Source: Pseudoxanthomonas mexicana (lineage in GTDB: Bacteria; Pseudomonadota; Gammaproteobacteria; Xanthomonadales; Xanthomonadaceae). Taken from it: a DNA stretch of 13,190 nt. The stretch lies in contig NZ_LSIF01000037.1 in the NCBI RefSeq assembly GCF_001556105.1, positions 1-13,190 on the forward strand. Direction: 5' to 3'. Below the pieces are notes generated by a model that ran no database searches, was not told the DNA's origin, and saw nothing but the letters and a program-made list of their open reading frames with translations. Below are positions 6,300-12,753 of this stretch, piece after piece; position 1 is the first letter of the stretch; the number at the start of each line of letters is the position of its first letter. The position numbers and the translations under genes were made by a program.

Positions 6300-6764
6300 A
6301 TGCGAGTCCCGAAGCCGCTTACCTCCGAGCAGAGCCGCCTCCTGGAACAGGCTGAAGCCCTCATGCGCTCACGCATCCGAGCTGATGGAACCCAGCTGTC
6401 CGACCCGTCGGCCGCGGGCTCCATGTTCCGCTACCGCTTGGCCAACCATGAGCGTGAAGTCTTCTCGGTCGCCTTCCTCGACACGCGCCACAAGGTGATC
6501 GCGGTGGAAGACCTTTTCGCAGGTACCTTGGATGGCGCGGAAGTGCATCCCAGAGAAATCGCCAAACGCGCCCTAACGCTCGGGTCCGCAGCGATCATCT
6601 GCGCGCACAATCACCCCTCTAACAACGGTGAGCCGAGTGCGGCTGACCGCAGCTGCACGGCCAGGTTGAAGCAGGCACTGGCCCTCGTAGACATTCGCCT
6701 CCTTGACCATTTCGTCGTCACCGCTGACGGCTACACCTCCATGGCCGCAAGGGGCTGGGTCTAA
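6300..6764 (+). CDS. radC: RadC-like JAB/MPN-domain protein
   Basis: This 154-aa protein has the RadC/JAB domain with an intact JAMM metal-binding motif. A conserved Glu lies upstream (FSVAFLDTRHKVIAVEDLF), and HNHPSNNGEPSAAD supplies the two His and the Asp. The end (LLDHFVVTADGYTSMAARGW) is the usual RadC C-terminus. The helix-hairpin-helix domain of chromosomal RadC is missing, so this is the short form common on plasmids and genomic islands. RadC's biochemical role is unsettled; the fold predicts a zinc metalloprotease-like protein. The ATG at 6300 is preceded only by a weak AGAGAT, so the start is fairly but not fully certain. Confidence 0.88.
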   Translation: MRVPKPLTSEQSRLLEQAEALMRSRIRADGTQLSDPSAAGSMFRYRLANHEREVFSVAFLDTRHKVIAVEDLFAGTLDGAEVHPREIAKRALTLGSAAIICAHNHPSNNGEPSAADRSCTARLKQALALVDIRLLDHFVVTADGYTSMAARGWV

Positions 6765-6771
6765 CCCGGCC

Positions 6772-6799
6772 TTGCCATCCTGGTCATCCCTTCAATACT
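6772..6799 (+). promoter_or_regulatory. TTGCCA-N16-AATACT promoter of the ankyrin gene
   Basis: TTGCCA (6772-6777) and AATACT (6794-6799) are spaced by 16 bp. The predicted +1 falls at about 6806, which is the ATG of the ankyrin gene, implying a leaderless transcript. The same -35 and spacing, with CATACT, precede the gene at 13018. GGTCATCCC (6782-6790) can pair with GGGATGGCC (6803-6811), a dyad over the start codon. Confidence 0.5.
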
Positions 6800-6805
6800 G
6801 CTGGG

Positions 6806-7411
6806 ATGGCCATCCATCTTGCGCTGCTGGATCTGGTTCGCGAACTCATGTCGCCCAAGCACTTGGACTTCGTGGCGCTTCGTCGTGCGTGCGGGGACGC
6901 GCATGCGCTGGTCGATGTGTTGGCCAGTGGTGTCGACCCGAACAGCTGGGACGAACGGGGCGCATCGATGCTTCACATGTCAGGGCTGTCCCTGGATGTC
7001 GTCCAGTTGCTGCTAGCCGCAGGAGCAGACCCGGATGCGCGGTGGTATGGCGGCCACGGCCGCACGCCCCTGTTCTTCGCCACTGAGCATGGCGTTCCCA
7101 CGTTGCTGTACCACGCTGGCGCCGATCTCGAAGCGCGCGATGTCGATGGGCTCACGCCTCTGCTGTTCAACATTCAATACGGCGCTGTCGAGCTGGTGGA
7201 GGAACTGCTCCTCTTGGGCGCGGATGATGCAGCCCAGGACGACGCAGGCTTGGGAGTTCTGGACTACGCCAGTCTGGTGGCGACTGAGGCGACGCGACAG
7301 CGCCTAACGGACATCTTCCAGCGCCGGCATCGTTCGTTCGTGTTGCGTGAACACCTGCAAGGCGTGGCATCGAAGACGCCGACGGTAGTGGAATCTCCAC
7401 GCCGTTTCTGA
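6806..7411 (+). CDS. Ankyrin-repeat protein
   Basis: This 201-aa cytoplasmic protein has about four ankyrin repeats: residues 20-48 (partial, VDVLASGVDPN), 51-80 (GASMLHMSG...VVQLLLAAGADPD), 84-112 (GRTPLFFATEHG...LYHAGADLEARD) and 113-146 (DGLTPLLFNIQYGAVELVEELLLLGADD). Such repeats bind other proteins; the partner is unknown. No signal peptide is seen. The ATG at 6806 has no Shine-Dalgarno and coincides with the predicted transcription start. An ATG at 6848 would remove the first 14 residues. Its placement between RadC-like and ArdC genes could mean a role in modulating host proteins, but there is no direct evidence. Confidence 0.82.
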   Translation: MAIHLALLDLVRELMSPKHLDFVALRRACGDAHALVDVLASGVDPNSWDERGASMLHMSGLSLDVVQLLLAAGADPDARWYGGHGRTPLFFATEHGVPTLLYHAGADLEARDVDGLTPLLFNIQYGAVELVEELLLLGADDAAQDDAGLGVLDYASLVATEATRQRLTDIFQRRHRSFVLREHLQGVASKTPTVVESPRRF

Positions 7412-7494
7412 TCTGCGTTGTACTTCGCACGGTGTCATCTTCCGGCCACGCGAGCGCTTCCTACCCTGGGAGTCCCCAGTCTGGATGTTCTCCC

Positions 7495-7707
7495 ATGGAA
7501 GACGCACTCTCACTCCGCGATGCTCTCGATGCAGCACCACGCTATCGCGTCGTGCGGACGGCCGACGGCTTCGATATTGAGCCAGGCTCCGCCGACGACG
7601 ACCTGTTCGACCTGGACCAGTGCGACGCCATCATCTGGTTCTCGTTGGAGCGGGGCTATCTGGTGTCGACGGACGAGCGTGTAGGCCTGACTCCGTCTGG
7701 GCCATGA
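7495..7707 (+). CDS. Small acidic protein coupled to ArdC
   Basis: This 70-aa protein is unrecognised. It carries about 16 acidic against 6 basic residues (EPGSADDDLFDLDQCDAIIW). Its TGA overlaps the ATG of ardC (ATGA at 7704-7707), which implies translational coupling. The start is the ATG at 7495 with GGA about 9 bases upstream; a GTG at 7432 would add 21 less convincing residues. Small acidic proteins made with antirestriction factors can act as DNA mimics, but nothing here proves that. The 83 bases before it show no other feature. Confidence 0.65.
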   Translation: MEDALSLRDALDAAPRYRVVRTADGFDIEPGSADDDLFDLDQCDAIIWFSLERGYLVSTDERVGLTPSGP

Positions 7708-8681
7708 AGCTCGCGGAAGTTGCGCAACAACAGGCTGCGCTACTCATCGATCTCATGGCGCAGGGCAAGCCCTTCTTGCCCTTCCTGAAGCCGGGTGATC
7801 CCCACACGATCAACCAGATGCCCTACAACCCAACGACGGGGCGCGCCTATCGGGGCGGGAACCGCGTGATGCTCTGGATCGTGTCGATGGTCCATGACTA
7901 CGAAGACACACGCTGGCTGACCTACAAGCAGGCGCTATCGTTGGGTGCCCAAGTGCGCAGGGGCGAGAAGTCCATTCCACTGCGACGCGTGATCTATCCC
8001 GACGAACGTGATGCCAACGGCGCTCTGGTCATGCCCGGGATCGACACCCCGAAATCATTCCCGTTCAACGTATTCAACGCATGCCAGGTGGATGGCTTAC
8101 CACCGCCGCCCGTCCGTCCAGAACTCACGCCCATGGAACGCATGGAGCGCTGTGATGCATTGTTGAAGGCGATAGGCGCGGTCATCGAATACGGTTCGGC
8201 GCAGCCGCACTACTCGCCCCGTTCGGACAAGATCGGCTTGCCCTACCCGGAGCGCTTCATCTCCCGGGATGCCTTCTATGCCGTGGCCATGCATGAGTTG
8301 GCCCATTGGACTGGCGCCCAACATCGATTGAACCGGGATCTGTCCGGTGCGTTTGGCTCGGAGTCTTACGCCCGCGAAGAGATGGTCGCTGAAGTGGCCT
8401 CACACGTGGTCGGCGTCGAGCTTCAAATCGGTCACGACCCTCACCAGCATGCCGCGTATATCCATCACTGGATGCGGATCGCAAAGGAAGATCCGAGCTA
8501 CCTGTACACGGCCGCTTCCCAGGCAGAGAAGGTGTGCGATTTCATTGGGCTGGAGCGTTTCCGATTCGAGCCGTTGTTGAAGGAAGTCGAACAAGAACTG
8601 GAAGGCGTACCTCTGGTGTTCCCAGCGATAGAAGACGCAAAGCCGATTTCTCGGTCGATGGAAAACAACATCGAGATGTAG
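7704..8681 (+). CDS. ardC: ArdC-family antirestriction protein with zincin domain
   Basis: This 325-aa protein has the full two-domain ArdC architecture. The N-terminal ssDNA-binding domain (residues 1-135) contains NPTTGRAYRGGNRVML, RWLTYKQALSLGAQVRRGEKS and FNVFNACQVDGLP. The C-terminal metallopeptidase domain carries HELAHWTG (His197, Glu198, His201) and EEMVAE (225-230), where a Glu is the probable third zinc ligand. ArdC proteins protect incoming plasmid DNA from restriction during conjugation. Length is typical. Translation depends on an ATGA overlap with the small gene upstream, and no independent Shine-Dalgarno is apparent. The C-terminal SMENNIEM echoes the MENEIPF tip of the other ArdC-like protein but lacks the IPF. 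Confidence 0.92.
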   Translation: MKLAEVAQQQAALLIDLMAQGKPFLPFLKPGDPHTINQMPYNPTTGRAYRGGNRVMLWIVSMVHDYEDTRWLTYKQALSLGAQVRRGEKSIPLRRVIYPDERDANGALVMPGIDTPKSFPFNVFNACQVDGLPPPPVRPELTPMERMERCDALLKAIGAVIEYGSAQPHYSPRSDKIGLPYPERFISRDAFYAVAMHELAHWTGAQHRLNRDLSGAFGSESYAREEMVAEVASHVVGVELQIGHDPHQHAAYIHHWMRIAKEDPSYLYTAASQAEKVCDFIGLERFRFEPLLKEVEQELEGVPLVFPAIEDAKPISRSMENNIEM

Positions 8682-8936
8682 GCCGAACGCGCCCGTCGTG
8701 AACCGATCACGGATCGGCCCCAAGGGCTCGGTCGCTCGCCCAACTGCCGATCAGAGCGCTTCGCGTGTGCCTTTCGCCGTCGCTCAATCAGTCAAGGGGC
8801 GTTCGGCCACCCGTGTCCTCGTGCCTGTGGGCCGCGCCAGCGACCTCACTTCCTCCCTTGACTGCGCTCCGCCTGCCGGCGGCCGGGTCTCCATCCGGAA
8901 ACATCGCGGGGGCATGTCCCCGGTAGGAGACCAACA
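8682..8936. other. Intergenic leader with dyads, no gene seen
   Basis: This stretch separates ardC from the coupled small-gene operon. It has CCGATC-ACG-GATCGG (8703-8717) and a hairpin CGGGG-GCATGT-CCCCG (8907-8922), which ends 2 bases before the Shine-Dalgarno AGGAG (8925-8929) of the next gene. The sequence is GC-rich throughout and I cannot place a convincing promoter, though one must lie here or upstream if the operon is independent. Confidence 0.45.
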
Positions 8937-9383
8937 ATGAAAGAACGGGAGACGTGGTTCTGTGCCACCTGCGGCAGCCGGGATATCCGGCATGACGCCA
9001 TCGTGCAGTACGACCCGGAGAGCGGCGAGTTCGATGTCCTGTCCGTTCTCGATGGAACGTGGTGCGAAGCTTGCGAAGAGCACCGCCCGGGACAAGGTGA
9101 ACCGACCTTCGCTATCCCACCAGCCTTCACGGTTGTGGTGTCGATCAATGAAGGTCCGAGCCAAGGCTTGATCCTGCTGCAGCGCCCGCTCGCTGACAAC
9201 GATGCATTGGACTTGCGCGGAGTGGCCGACGAAGTCGCCCAGTCCCGAGGGCAGGCCATCGACGAGCAAGACGGCGGGGTCCCTGATTGTGCGGGAGACA
9301 TCCGCGTGGAGTTCCGCCACGACCCGGACAACACGGTATCGATCTTTTCCGGCCGGTCCTTCTACTTCGCGAGGGCGGCATGA
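8937..9383 (+). CDS. Zinc-ribbon protein, first gene of coupled operon
   Basis: This 148-aa protein has an N-terminal zinc ribbon (FCATCG at residues 8-13 and WCEACEE at about 42-48), paralogous to the protein at the left edge of the window. After about residue 60 comes a different domain that the other copy lacks (FTVVVSINEGPSQGLILLQRPL...ALDLRGVADEVAQSRGQ...VEFRHDPDNTVSIFSGRSFYFARA), probably alpha/beta. The start has a good Shine-Dalgarno, AGGAG with a 7-base spacer. Its stop overlaps the next start by ATGA. Function is unknown; the Cys pairs suggest zinc binding. Confidence 0.8.
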   Translation: MKERETWFCATCGSRDIRHDAIVQYDPESGEFDVLSVLDGTWCEACEEHRPGQGEPTFAIPPAFTVVVSINEGPSQGLILLQRPLADNDALDLRGVADEVAQSRGQAIDEQDGGVPDCAGDIRVEFRHDPDNTVSIFSGRSFYFARAA

Positions 9384-9601
9384 ACTGGCAGCAGGCATTG
9401 ACTGCCTACGACGCCCACCTGGCCGAGGACGGCCGGATCGTACGCAAGGGCAACACCTTGGGCGTGGTCATTACCGAGAAGAAGAACCGTCTGCGTATCG
9501 AGTCCGTGGCCGGCACCTTGCTGGCGTCAGGTCCCGTGAAGCCCGAGACGGTAGAGCGGTTCGTCGAGAGTTTCTGGTTCTGGCGGAAGGAGGTCCACTG
9601 A
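9380..9601 (+). CDS. Hypothetical 73-aa protein of coupled operon
   Basis: It starts within the stop of the zinc-ribbon gene (ATGA) and ends in a TGATG overlap with the next gene. The sequence MNWQQALTAYDAHLAEDGRI... then GNTLGVVITEKKNRLRIESVAG suggests a small helix-plus-beta fold, with an aromatic C-terminus (ESFWFWRKEV). I recognise no family. The chained overlaps and GC-rich codons are the evidence that it is a real gene. Confidence 0.75.
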   Translation: MNWQQALTAYDAHLAEDGRIVRKGNTLGVVITEKKNRLRIESVAGTLLASGPVKPETVERFVESFWFWRKEVH

Positions 9602-9879
9602 TGGCCAAGTACACATTCGACATTCGCCTTGCCAAGATCGTGCCGCACACGACATCGATTTCGGTGGAAGCTGACGACATCGCCAGCGCTATCGAACAGG
9701 TACGACGTGCCGATGCAGACGGAGCGGTCTGGGAACCCGAAAGCGGCTACTGGGCCGACGACCTGATGGTGGATGGCCTGCGACGGGGCGTGCTGGACTT
9801 CAAGGTCCAGGGCGAGCCCATCGATGAGTTGAGCCTTGCATGGTTCAAGCGCTGGGAAGCCAAGCAGGTGGCCGCATGA
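9601..9879 (+). CDS. Hypothetical 92-aa protein of coupled operon
   Basis: It begins MAKYTFDIRLAKIVPHTTSISVEADDIASAIEQVRRA, a strand-strand-helix pattern loosely like small DpnD/PcfM-type domains, then WEPESGYWADDLMVDGL. GAAGGAGG in the end of the previous gene (about 9587-9594) provides a Shine-Dalgarno. It is joined by TGATG upstream and ATGA downstream. The DpnD/PcfM resemblance is faint and should be treated as a guess. Confidence 0.75.
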   Translation: MAKYTFDIRLAKIVPHTTSISVEADDIASAIEQVRRADADGAVWEPESGYWADDLMVDGLRRGVLDFKVQGEPIDELSLAWFKRWEAKQVAA

Positions 9880-10148
9880 GGCGGCGAACCGGACCCATCG
9901 AGCAGGGATACGTGCGCCGAGTCTCGCCCACGGCCTGCTCGGTCATGGCCTTTCCGGGCTCCTCGGTCGAGGACATGGAGCAACTACGGTTCCTGGCCCG
10001 GCAGTACGCCCAGCAGGTGCCCTTCGGCCTGGACTGGCCGTTGAACTTCTGGGCCTCAGAAATCGCATACCACCGCGGCGACCACGCCGCCCGTTGCTGG
10101 CTGGATGGCTACTTCCAGCGGCACCACACCACCGATACGAGGCACTGA
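9876..10148 (+). CDS. Hypothetical 90-aa protein of coupled operon
   Basis: This protein begins with a basic stretch (MRRRTGPIEQGYVRR) and has a helical C-terminal half rich in aromatic residues (FARQYAQQ-like helix, then WPLNFWASEIAYHRGDHAARCW). The start overlaps the preceding stop (ATGA) and the stop overlaps the next start (TGATG). I recognise no family; no signal peptide or membrane helix is apparent. Confidence 0.73.
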   Translation: MRRRTGPIEQGYVRRVSPTACSVMAFPGSSVEDMEQLRFLARQYAQQVPFGLDWPLNFWASEIAYHRGDHAARCWLDGYFQRHHTTDTRH

Positions 10149-10561
10149 TGAACGACACATTCTGGGGCGAACCCATTTCCGTCTATACCCGCGCCCAGGC
10201 GCTGGCCGACGGCGTGCTGGTCGATTTGACCGCTCAAGCCCGACCCTACGGCTTCAAGATCCCGTTCGCCTGCACCGAGGCGGTCTGGCTTTCCATCCAG
10301 TGGACCGAATCAACCGAGGCCCGCAAGCCCGATGCCACTGGCCAGTCCACCGACGGCCGGCTCCACGATGTCCTGTCCCTGGCGCGCATGGCCGCGCAAG
10401 GCGCAGCCCAGGCGGGCGCGGCGGTCGCGGAGTTCGAGGTGCTGATGGTGCCCGTCGACGGGAAGGCGATGGCAGCCCGGACCCAGATGTTCCGGCTGGT
10501 GGTGTCGGGTGGTGACCAGGGCGAGCCGGTCCTGACCCTGATGCTGCCGGGGGAAAGCTGA
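10148..10561 (+). CDS. DUF6573-like protein, last gene of coupled operon
   Basis: This 137-aa protein begins with the signature ISVYTRAQALADGVLVDLTAQARPYGFKIPFACTEAVW (given in part), which matches plasmid- and island-borne DUF6573 proteins of unknown function. The body has a helix rich in Ala (LARMAAQGAAQAGAAVAEFEVL), then strands (MFRLVVSGGDQGEPVLTLML). It overlaps the preceding gene by one base. Its stop codon (10559-10561) lies within the first GATATC cluster, so that site sits at the operon's end. Confidence 0.82.
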   Translation: MNDTFWGEPISVYTRAQALADGVLVDLTAQARPYGFKIPFACTEAVWLSIQWTESTEARKPDATGQSTDGRLHDVLSLARMAAQGAAQAGAAVAEFEVLMVPVDGKAMAARTQMFRLVVSGGDQGEPVLTLMLPGES

Positions 10562-10576
10562 TATCCGTGGATATCA
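10559..10576. repeat. GATATC cluster A (perfect 8-2-8 inverted repeat)
   Basis: TGATATCCGTGGATATCA is an inverted repeat with perfect 8-bp arms and a central GT. The two GATATC boxes begin at 10560 and 10570, exactly 10 bp apart. It is one of three such clusters flanking the partition region and is a probable protein-binding site. Confidence 0.65.
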
Positions 10577-10638
10577 CGATGGTCACTCCACATCGTACGG
10601 CGTTGGCGAGATGCCGTTCCTGTTCGCAGGATCAAGGG

Positions 10639-10666
10639 TTGCCGAAAACTGCATCGATCCGACACT
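10639..10666 (+). promoter_or_regulatory. Weak member of the TTGCCA promoter-like family
   Basis: TTGCCG (10639-10644), a 16-bp spacer, then GACACT (10661-10666). The flanking sequence (GTTGCCGAAAAC...CGATC) resembles the element at 11480. It precedes the gene at 10695 by about 30 bases. The -10 is poor, so the call rests on similarity to the other copies. Confidence 0.3.
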
Positions 10667-10694
10667 GGTTGAACCACACACCAGGAAGCTCGCC

Positions 10695-10922
10695 ATGTCC
10701 CGTTTCGTCATGCCTGACTACGATCCCGCGCTCACGAAGACGCTTCACGAAGTCATCGTGTCCGAGAAGGTCCGCAAGCTCCAATCCATGCTGCAGAAAC
10801 GCAACGGATCGCTGGTCTACGTCGACGACCAGGCTTACGCCTTGGCCAAGATCCACATGCCAAAGCAACTTCCGCGGCTGGACGATCACATGCGCCGGCA
10901 CTTCTACGGCATCCATGACTGA
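10695..10922 (+). CDS. Hypothetical 75-aa protein
   Basis: The sequence starts MSRFVMPDYDPALTKTLHEV and includes KVRKLQSMLQKRNGSLVYVDDQAYALAKIHMPKQ; I recognise no family. A helix of about 20 residues is followed by a short strand-helix segment, and the protein is basic overall. The ATG at 10695 has a good Shine-Dalgarno (AGGAAG, 6-base spacer). Its end overlaps the next gene by 8 bases, so it is probably co-expressed with the HTH protein downstream. Confidence 0.75.
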   Translation: MSRFVMPDYDPALTKTLHEVIVSEKVRKLQSMLQKRNGSLVYVDDQAYALAKIHMPKQLPRLDDHMRRHFYGIHD

Positions 10923-11427
10923 CCAGCGAACCCTGCATCGGATCATCGATCTGCGCACCCGGCATTGCCTGTCGTTGCGCCAGATCGGCACGCATGTAGG
11001 TCTGTCCGGCGAGCAGGTGCGCAAGCTGCTGGTTCGTGAAGGTATCTCCATGGCGCGGACGCCACCTCATTCCATCGTTCCGAAGAAGCGCAACACCCTG
11101 GACGAGTCCGTCGTTCGGGCTGTCTATGGCTGCAGCGTGGAAGACCTAGCCAAGATCCAACAGGGCCTATTGCTGACGGATCACACATCACCCGCGTTTT
11201 TCTACCGGACACAGCGCTACCGCTACCTGTACGGGAATGGCTGGGCATTCACCTTCCCGGACTGGTGGCAGCTATGGAAGACATCGTGGGCGCGGCGTGT
11301 TCCTGATCGCCTGGTCATGGTCCCCATGGATCGATCGCAACCCGTAGGACCGGACAACGCCGAGATCCTGACACGCTCGCAGGTCATGAAGCGCTTCCAG
11401 CGCGAGAGACGGCTGACCCAAGCCTGA
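10915..11427 (+). CDS. Helix-turn-helix protein
   Basis: This 170-aa protein has a likely HTH at residues 18-43 (CLSLRQIGTHVGLSGEQVRKLL), similar to sigma-region-4 or recombinase-type HTHs. The C-terminal part is rich in aromatic residues (FFYRTQRYRYLYGNGWAFTFPDWWQLWKTS, given in part), then MVPMDRSQPVGPDNAEILTR, which loosely recalls HNH-linked phage and plasmid domains, but no HNH catalytic triad is visible. It is probably a DNA-binding protein. It lies between GATATC clusters A and B and is therefore an alternative candidate for the protein that binds them. It overlaps the previous gene by 8 bases. Confidence 0.75.
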   Translation: MTDQRTLHRIIDLRTRHCLSLRQIGTHVGLSGEQVRKLLVREGISMARTPPHSIVPKKRNTLDESVVRAVYGCSVEDLAKIQQGLLLTDHTSPAFFYRTQRYRYLYGNGWAFTFPDWWQLWKTSWARRVPDRLVMVPMDRSQPVGPDNAEILTRSQVMKRFQRERRLTQA

Positions 11428-11469
11428 CTCCGGGTGTCGCCATTCCCGCGTGCGCCGTATCCGCTCGCA

Positions 11470-11507
11470 TTTCAGGCAGTTGCCAATAACAGCTACCGAT
11501 ACACGAT
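11470..11507 (+). promoter_or_regulatory. Promoter-like element before the partition operon
   Basis: TTTCAGG (11470-11476), TTGCCA (11480-11485), ACAGCT (11489-11494) and CACGAT (11502-11507) all recur in the same order before the gene at 13018 (TTTCAGG, TTGCCA, ACAGCT, CATACT), with an insertion between the first two there. The -10 is weak here (3/6). GATATC cluster B begins 9 bases after it, where a bound protein could repress. Confidence 0.5.
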
Positions 11508-11514
11508 GGAATAA

Positions 11515-11541
11515 GGATATCGGTCGATATCCGTTGATATC
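11515..11541. repeat. GATATC cluster B, upstream of the partition operon
   Basis: Three GATATC boxes begin at 11516, 11526 and 11536, exactly 10 bp apart. The first two form a perfect 8-2-8 inverted repeat, GGATATCG-GT-CGATATCC (11515-11532). A degenerate fourth box, GATACC, lies in the same register at 11546. The cluster sits between the promoter-like element and the first gene of the operon, an operator or centromere position. Confidence 0.75.
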
Positions 11542-11563
11542 ACGCGATACCCAGGGCCTCCAC

Positions 11564-11719
11564 ATGCGCCAAAAGTCCAACGCCAGCCTCTACCTGTACA
11601 CCTTCCTCGGCCTCCTATTTGGACTGGCCTCCCTGGTGGATCTCCCCACCATGACCAGCCGAGCCATGGCCCTCCAGGAGGCTCGAGCGGAAGCAGCCGT
11701 TCGGGCATTCGGGTTGTGA
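11564..11719 (+). CDS. Tiny membrane protein coupled to ParA
   Basis: This 51-aa protein has a basic N-terminus (MRQKSN) and one hydrophobic segment (SLYLYTFLGLLFGLASLV, residues 8-25), then a helical Ala/Glu/Arg-rich tail. It looks like a single-pass inner-membrane protein. The stop overlaps the GTG start of parA (GTGA at 11716-11719), so the two are translated together. The Shine-Dalgarno is poor (CAGGG about 9 bases upstream). I know of no standard partition system with such a subunit. Confidence 0.65.
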   Translation: MRQKSNASLYLYTFLGLLFGLASLVDLPTMTSRAMALQEARAEAAVRAFGL

Positions 11720-12306
11720 TCCACCTGTCTGTCGTCTCGCCCAAGGGCGGGGTGGGTAAGACCATGCTGGCCCTGCAGCTGGCGGCATCGTTTGCCCGCG
11801 ATGGCCATCGAACCTGCTTGGTCGACCACGATCCGCAGGGCTCATCTCTCGTATTCGGCAAGCTGGCTGAGCGAGCGGGTATCGAACTGCCATTCGTTCC
11901 CACTTGCGCACGGGTCAGCGGTTTCGATGTCTATATCCATGACCACCCGCCGGGATTGGCAGAGGCTTACCCGTCGCGTATCGCCATCGTGCCCACCTTG
12001 CTGGACGCGCCGTCCTTCCTGATCCATCGGCGCGGACTGCGGCACCTGGAAGAACGTGGACTGATTGTTGTACCCGTGGCATCGCGCTTTCGGTCGGATC
12101 GCAAGCAACAGCGGGACCTAGTGGCCGAACATTTCACTGACCAGCCCGTGATCAGGGACCGCGACCTGTACCCGACGCTGTACGGCCGGGGCCTCACCGT
12201 CATCGATGGACGGGGCGTTCCTCACCTGACCAAGGCCCAGAACGAGATTGAAGTACTGCGAATGGCTGTCGATGGAGCGATCGCCCTTACGGGGAGTGGC
12301 TCATGA
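11716..12306 (+). CDS. parA: ParA-family partition ATPase (short type)
   Basis: This 196-aa protein has the deviant Walker A KGGVGKT (residues 10-16, with the signature Lys10), the A' motif VDHDPQGSS (36-44) and Walker B FDVYIHDHPPG (70-80). It is close in size to the short plasmid ATPases such as ParF (type Ib), which lack an N-terminal HTH and work with a small RHH protein. ATP-driven binding to the nucleoid would move the plasmid. The GTG start at 11716 is dictated by the Walker A near residue 10 and by the GTGA overlap. The next gene overlaps by ATGA. A MinD-like or other function cannot be excluded, but the context favours partition. Confidence 0.88.
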   Translation: MIHLSVVSPKGGVGKTMLALQLAASFARDGHRTCLVDHDPQGSSLVFGKLAERAGIELPFVPTCARVSGFDVYIHDHPPGLAEAYPSRIAIVPTLLDAPSFLIHRRGLRHLEERGLIVVPVASRFRSDRKQQRDLVAEHFTDQPVIRDRDLYPTLYGRGLTVIDGRGVPHLTKAQNEIEVLRMAVDGAIALTGSGS

Positions 12307-12473
12307 CGACGCGCACCTTGATCTGGAGGCTTGATGGTCGACTGGAAGAAGTCGAGGCCTGCGACACCTCACCCGAGGAGACGGTCATTGCGATCCGCGA
12401 CCACAACGAACTGGATCTGATCAGGGCGCTGGCCCGCTTACCCGAACAGGAGAACGACGATGAGCTGGAATGA
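12303..12473 (+). CDS. 56-aa protein between ParA and the RHH gene
   Basis: It starts in an ATGA overlap with parA and ends 14 bases inside the next gene. It translates as MTTRTLIWRLDGRLEEVEACD followed by a helix and an acidic end (QENDDELE), with net negative charge. It is unrecognised. The overlaps on both sides and the GC-rich third positions support a real gene. It could be an accessory partition protein. Confidence 0.65.
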   Translation: MTTRTLIWRLDGRLEEVEACDTSPEETVIAIRDHNELDLIRALARLPEQENDDELE

Positions 12474-12753
12474 GTTGGATGCAGACGACCTGGCCAAGGT
12501 TTCGTACCCCTCGCAGCAACGAGGTGTGCGGATTGAACGATCGCCGGGACCGCCCAAGATCTACGTGGAGGTCGAGCCGCTGGAAGACACCAAGCCCATG
12601 CTGCTGCGTACTTCGCCAGAGCTGCATGCTCGGCTAGAGCGGTCAGTCCAGGGCAATCGAAGCATGGCACTGCTGGCACTGATCGAGGAGGCCTTGGAGC
12701 GGCTGGAGTCGGGACACGAGTGTTGGCGTGTGATTGCCCGCGATATCAAGTGA
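12460..12753 (+). CDS. Ribbon-helix-helix DNA-binding protein, candidate partition (ParG/ParB-like)
   Basis: This 97-aa protein ends in a likely ribbon-helix-helix fold: strand KPMLLRTS (45-52), helix PELHARLERSVQ, turn GNRS, helix MALLALIEEALERLE. The first 44 residues are probably flexible, as in ParG-type proteins that pair with short ParA ATPases. RHH dimers often bind short repeats spaced at about one helical turn, which matches the 10-bp GATATC boxes. The start has a good Shine-Dalgarno (AGGAG, 7-base spacer). Its stop codon lies inside cluster C. The role as centromere-binding protein and repressor is inferred from fold and position. Confidence 0.75.
   Translation: MSWNELDADDLAKVSYPSQQRGVRIERSPGPPKIYVEVEPLEDTKPMLLRTSPELHARLERSVQGNRSMALLALIEEALERLESGHECWRVIARDIK

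Noticed and set aside
8784..9398. Minus-strand open frame across the zinc-ribbon gene and its leader
   Set aside because: It has no ribosome site or domain, and overlaps a well-supported plus-strand gene.
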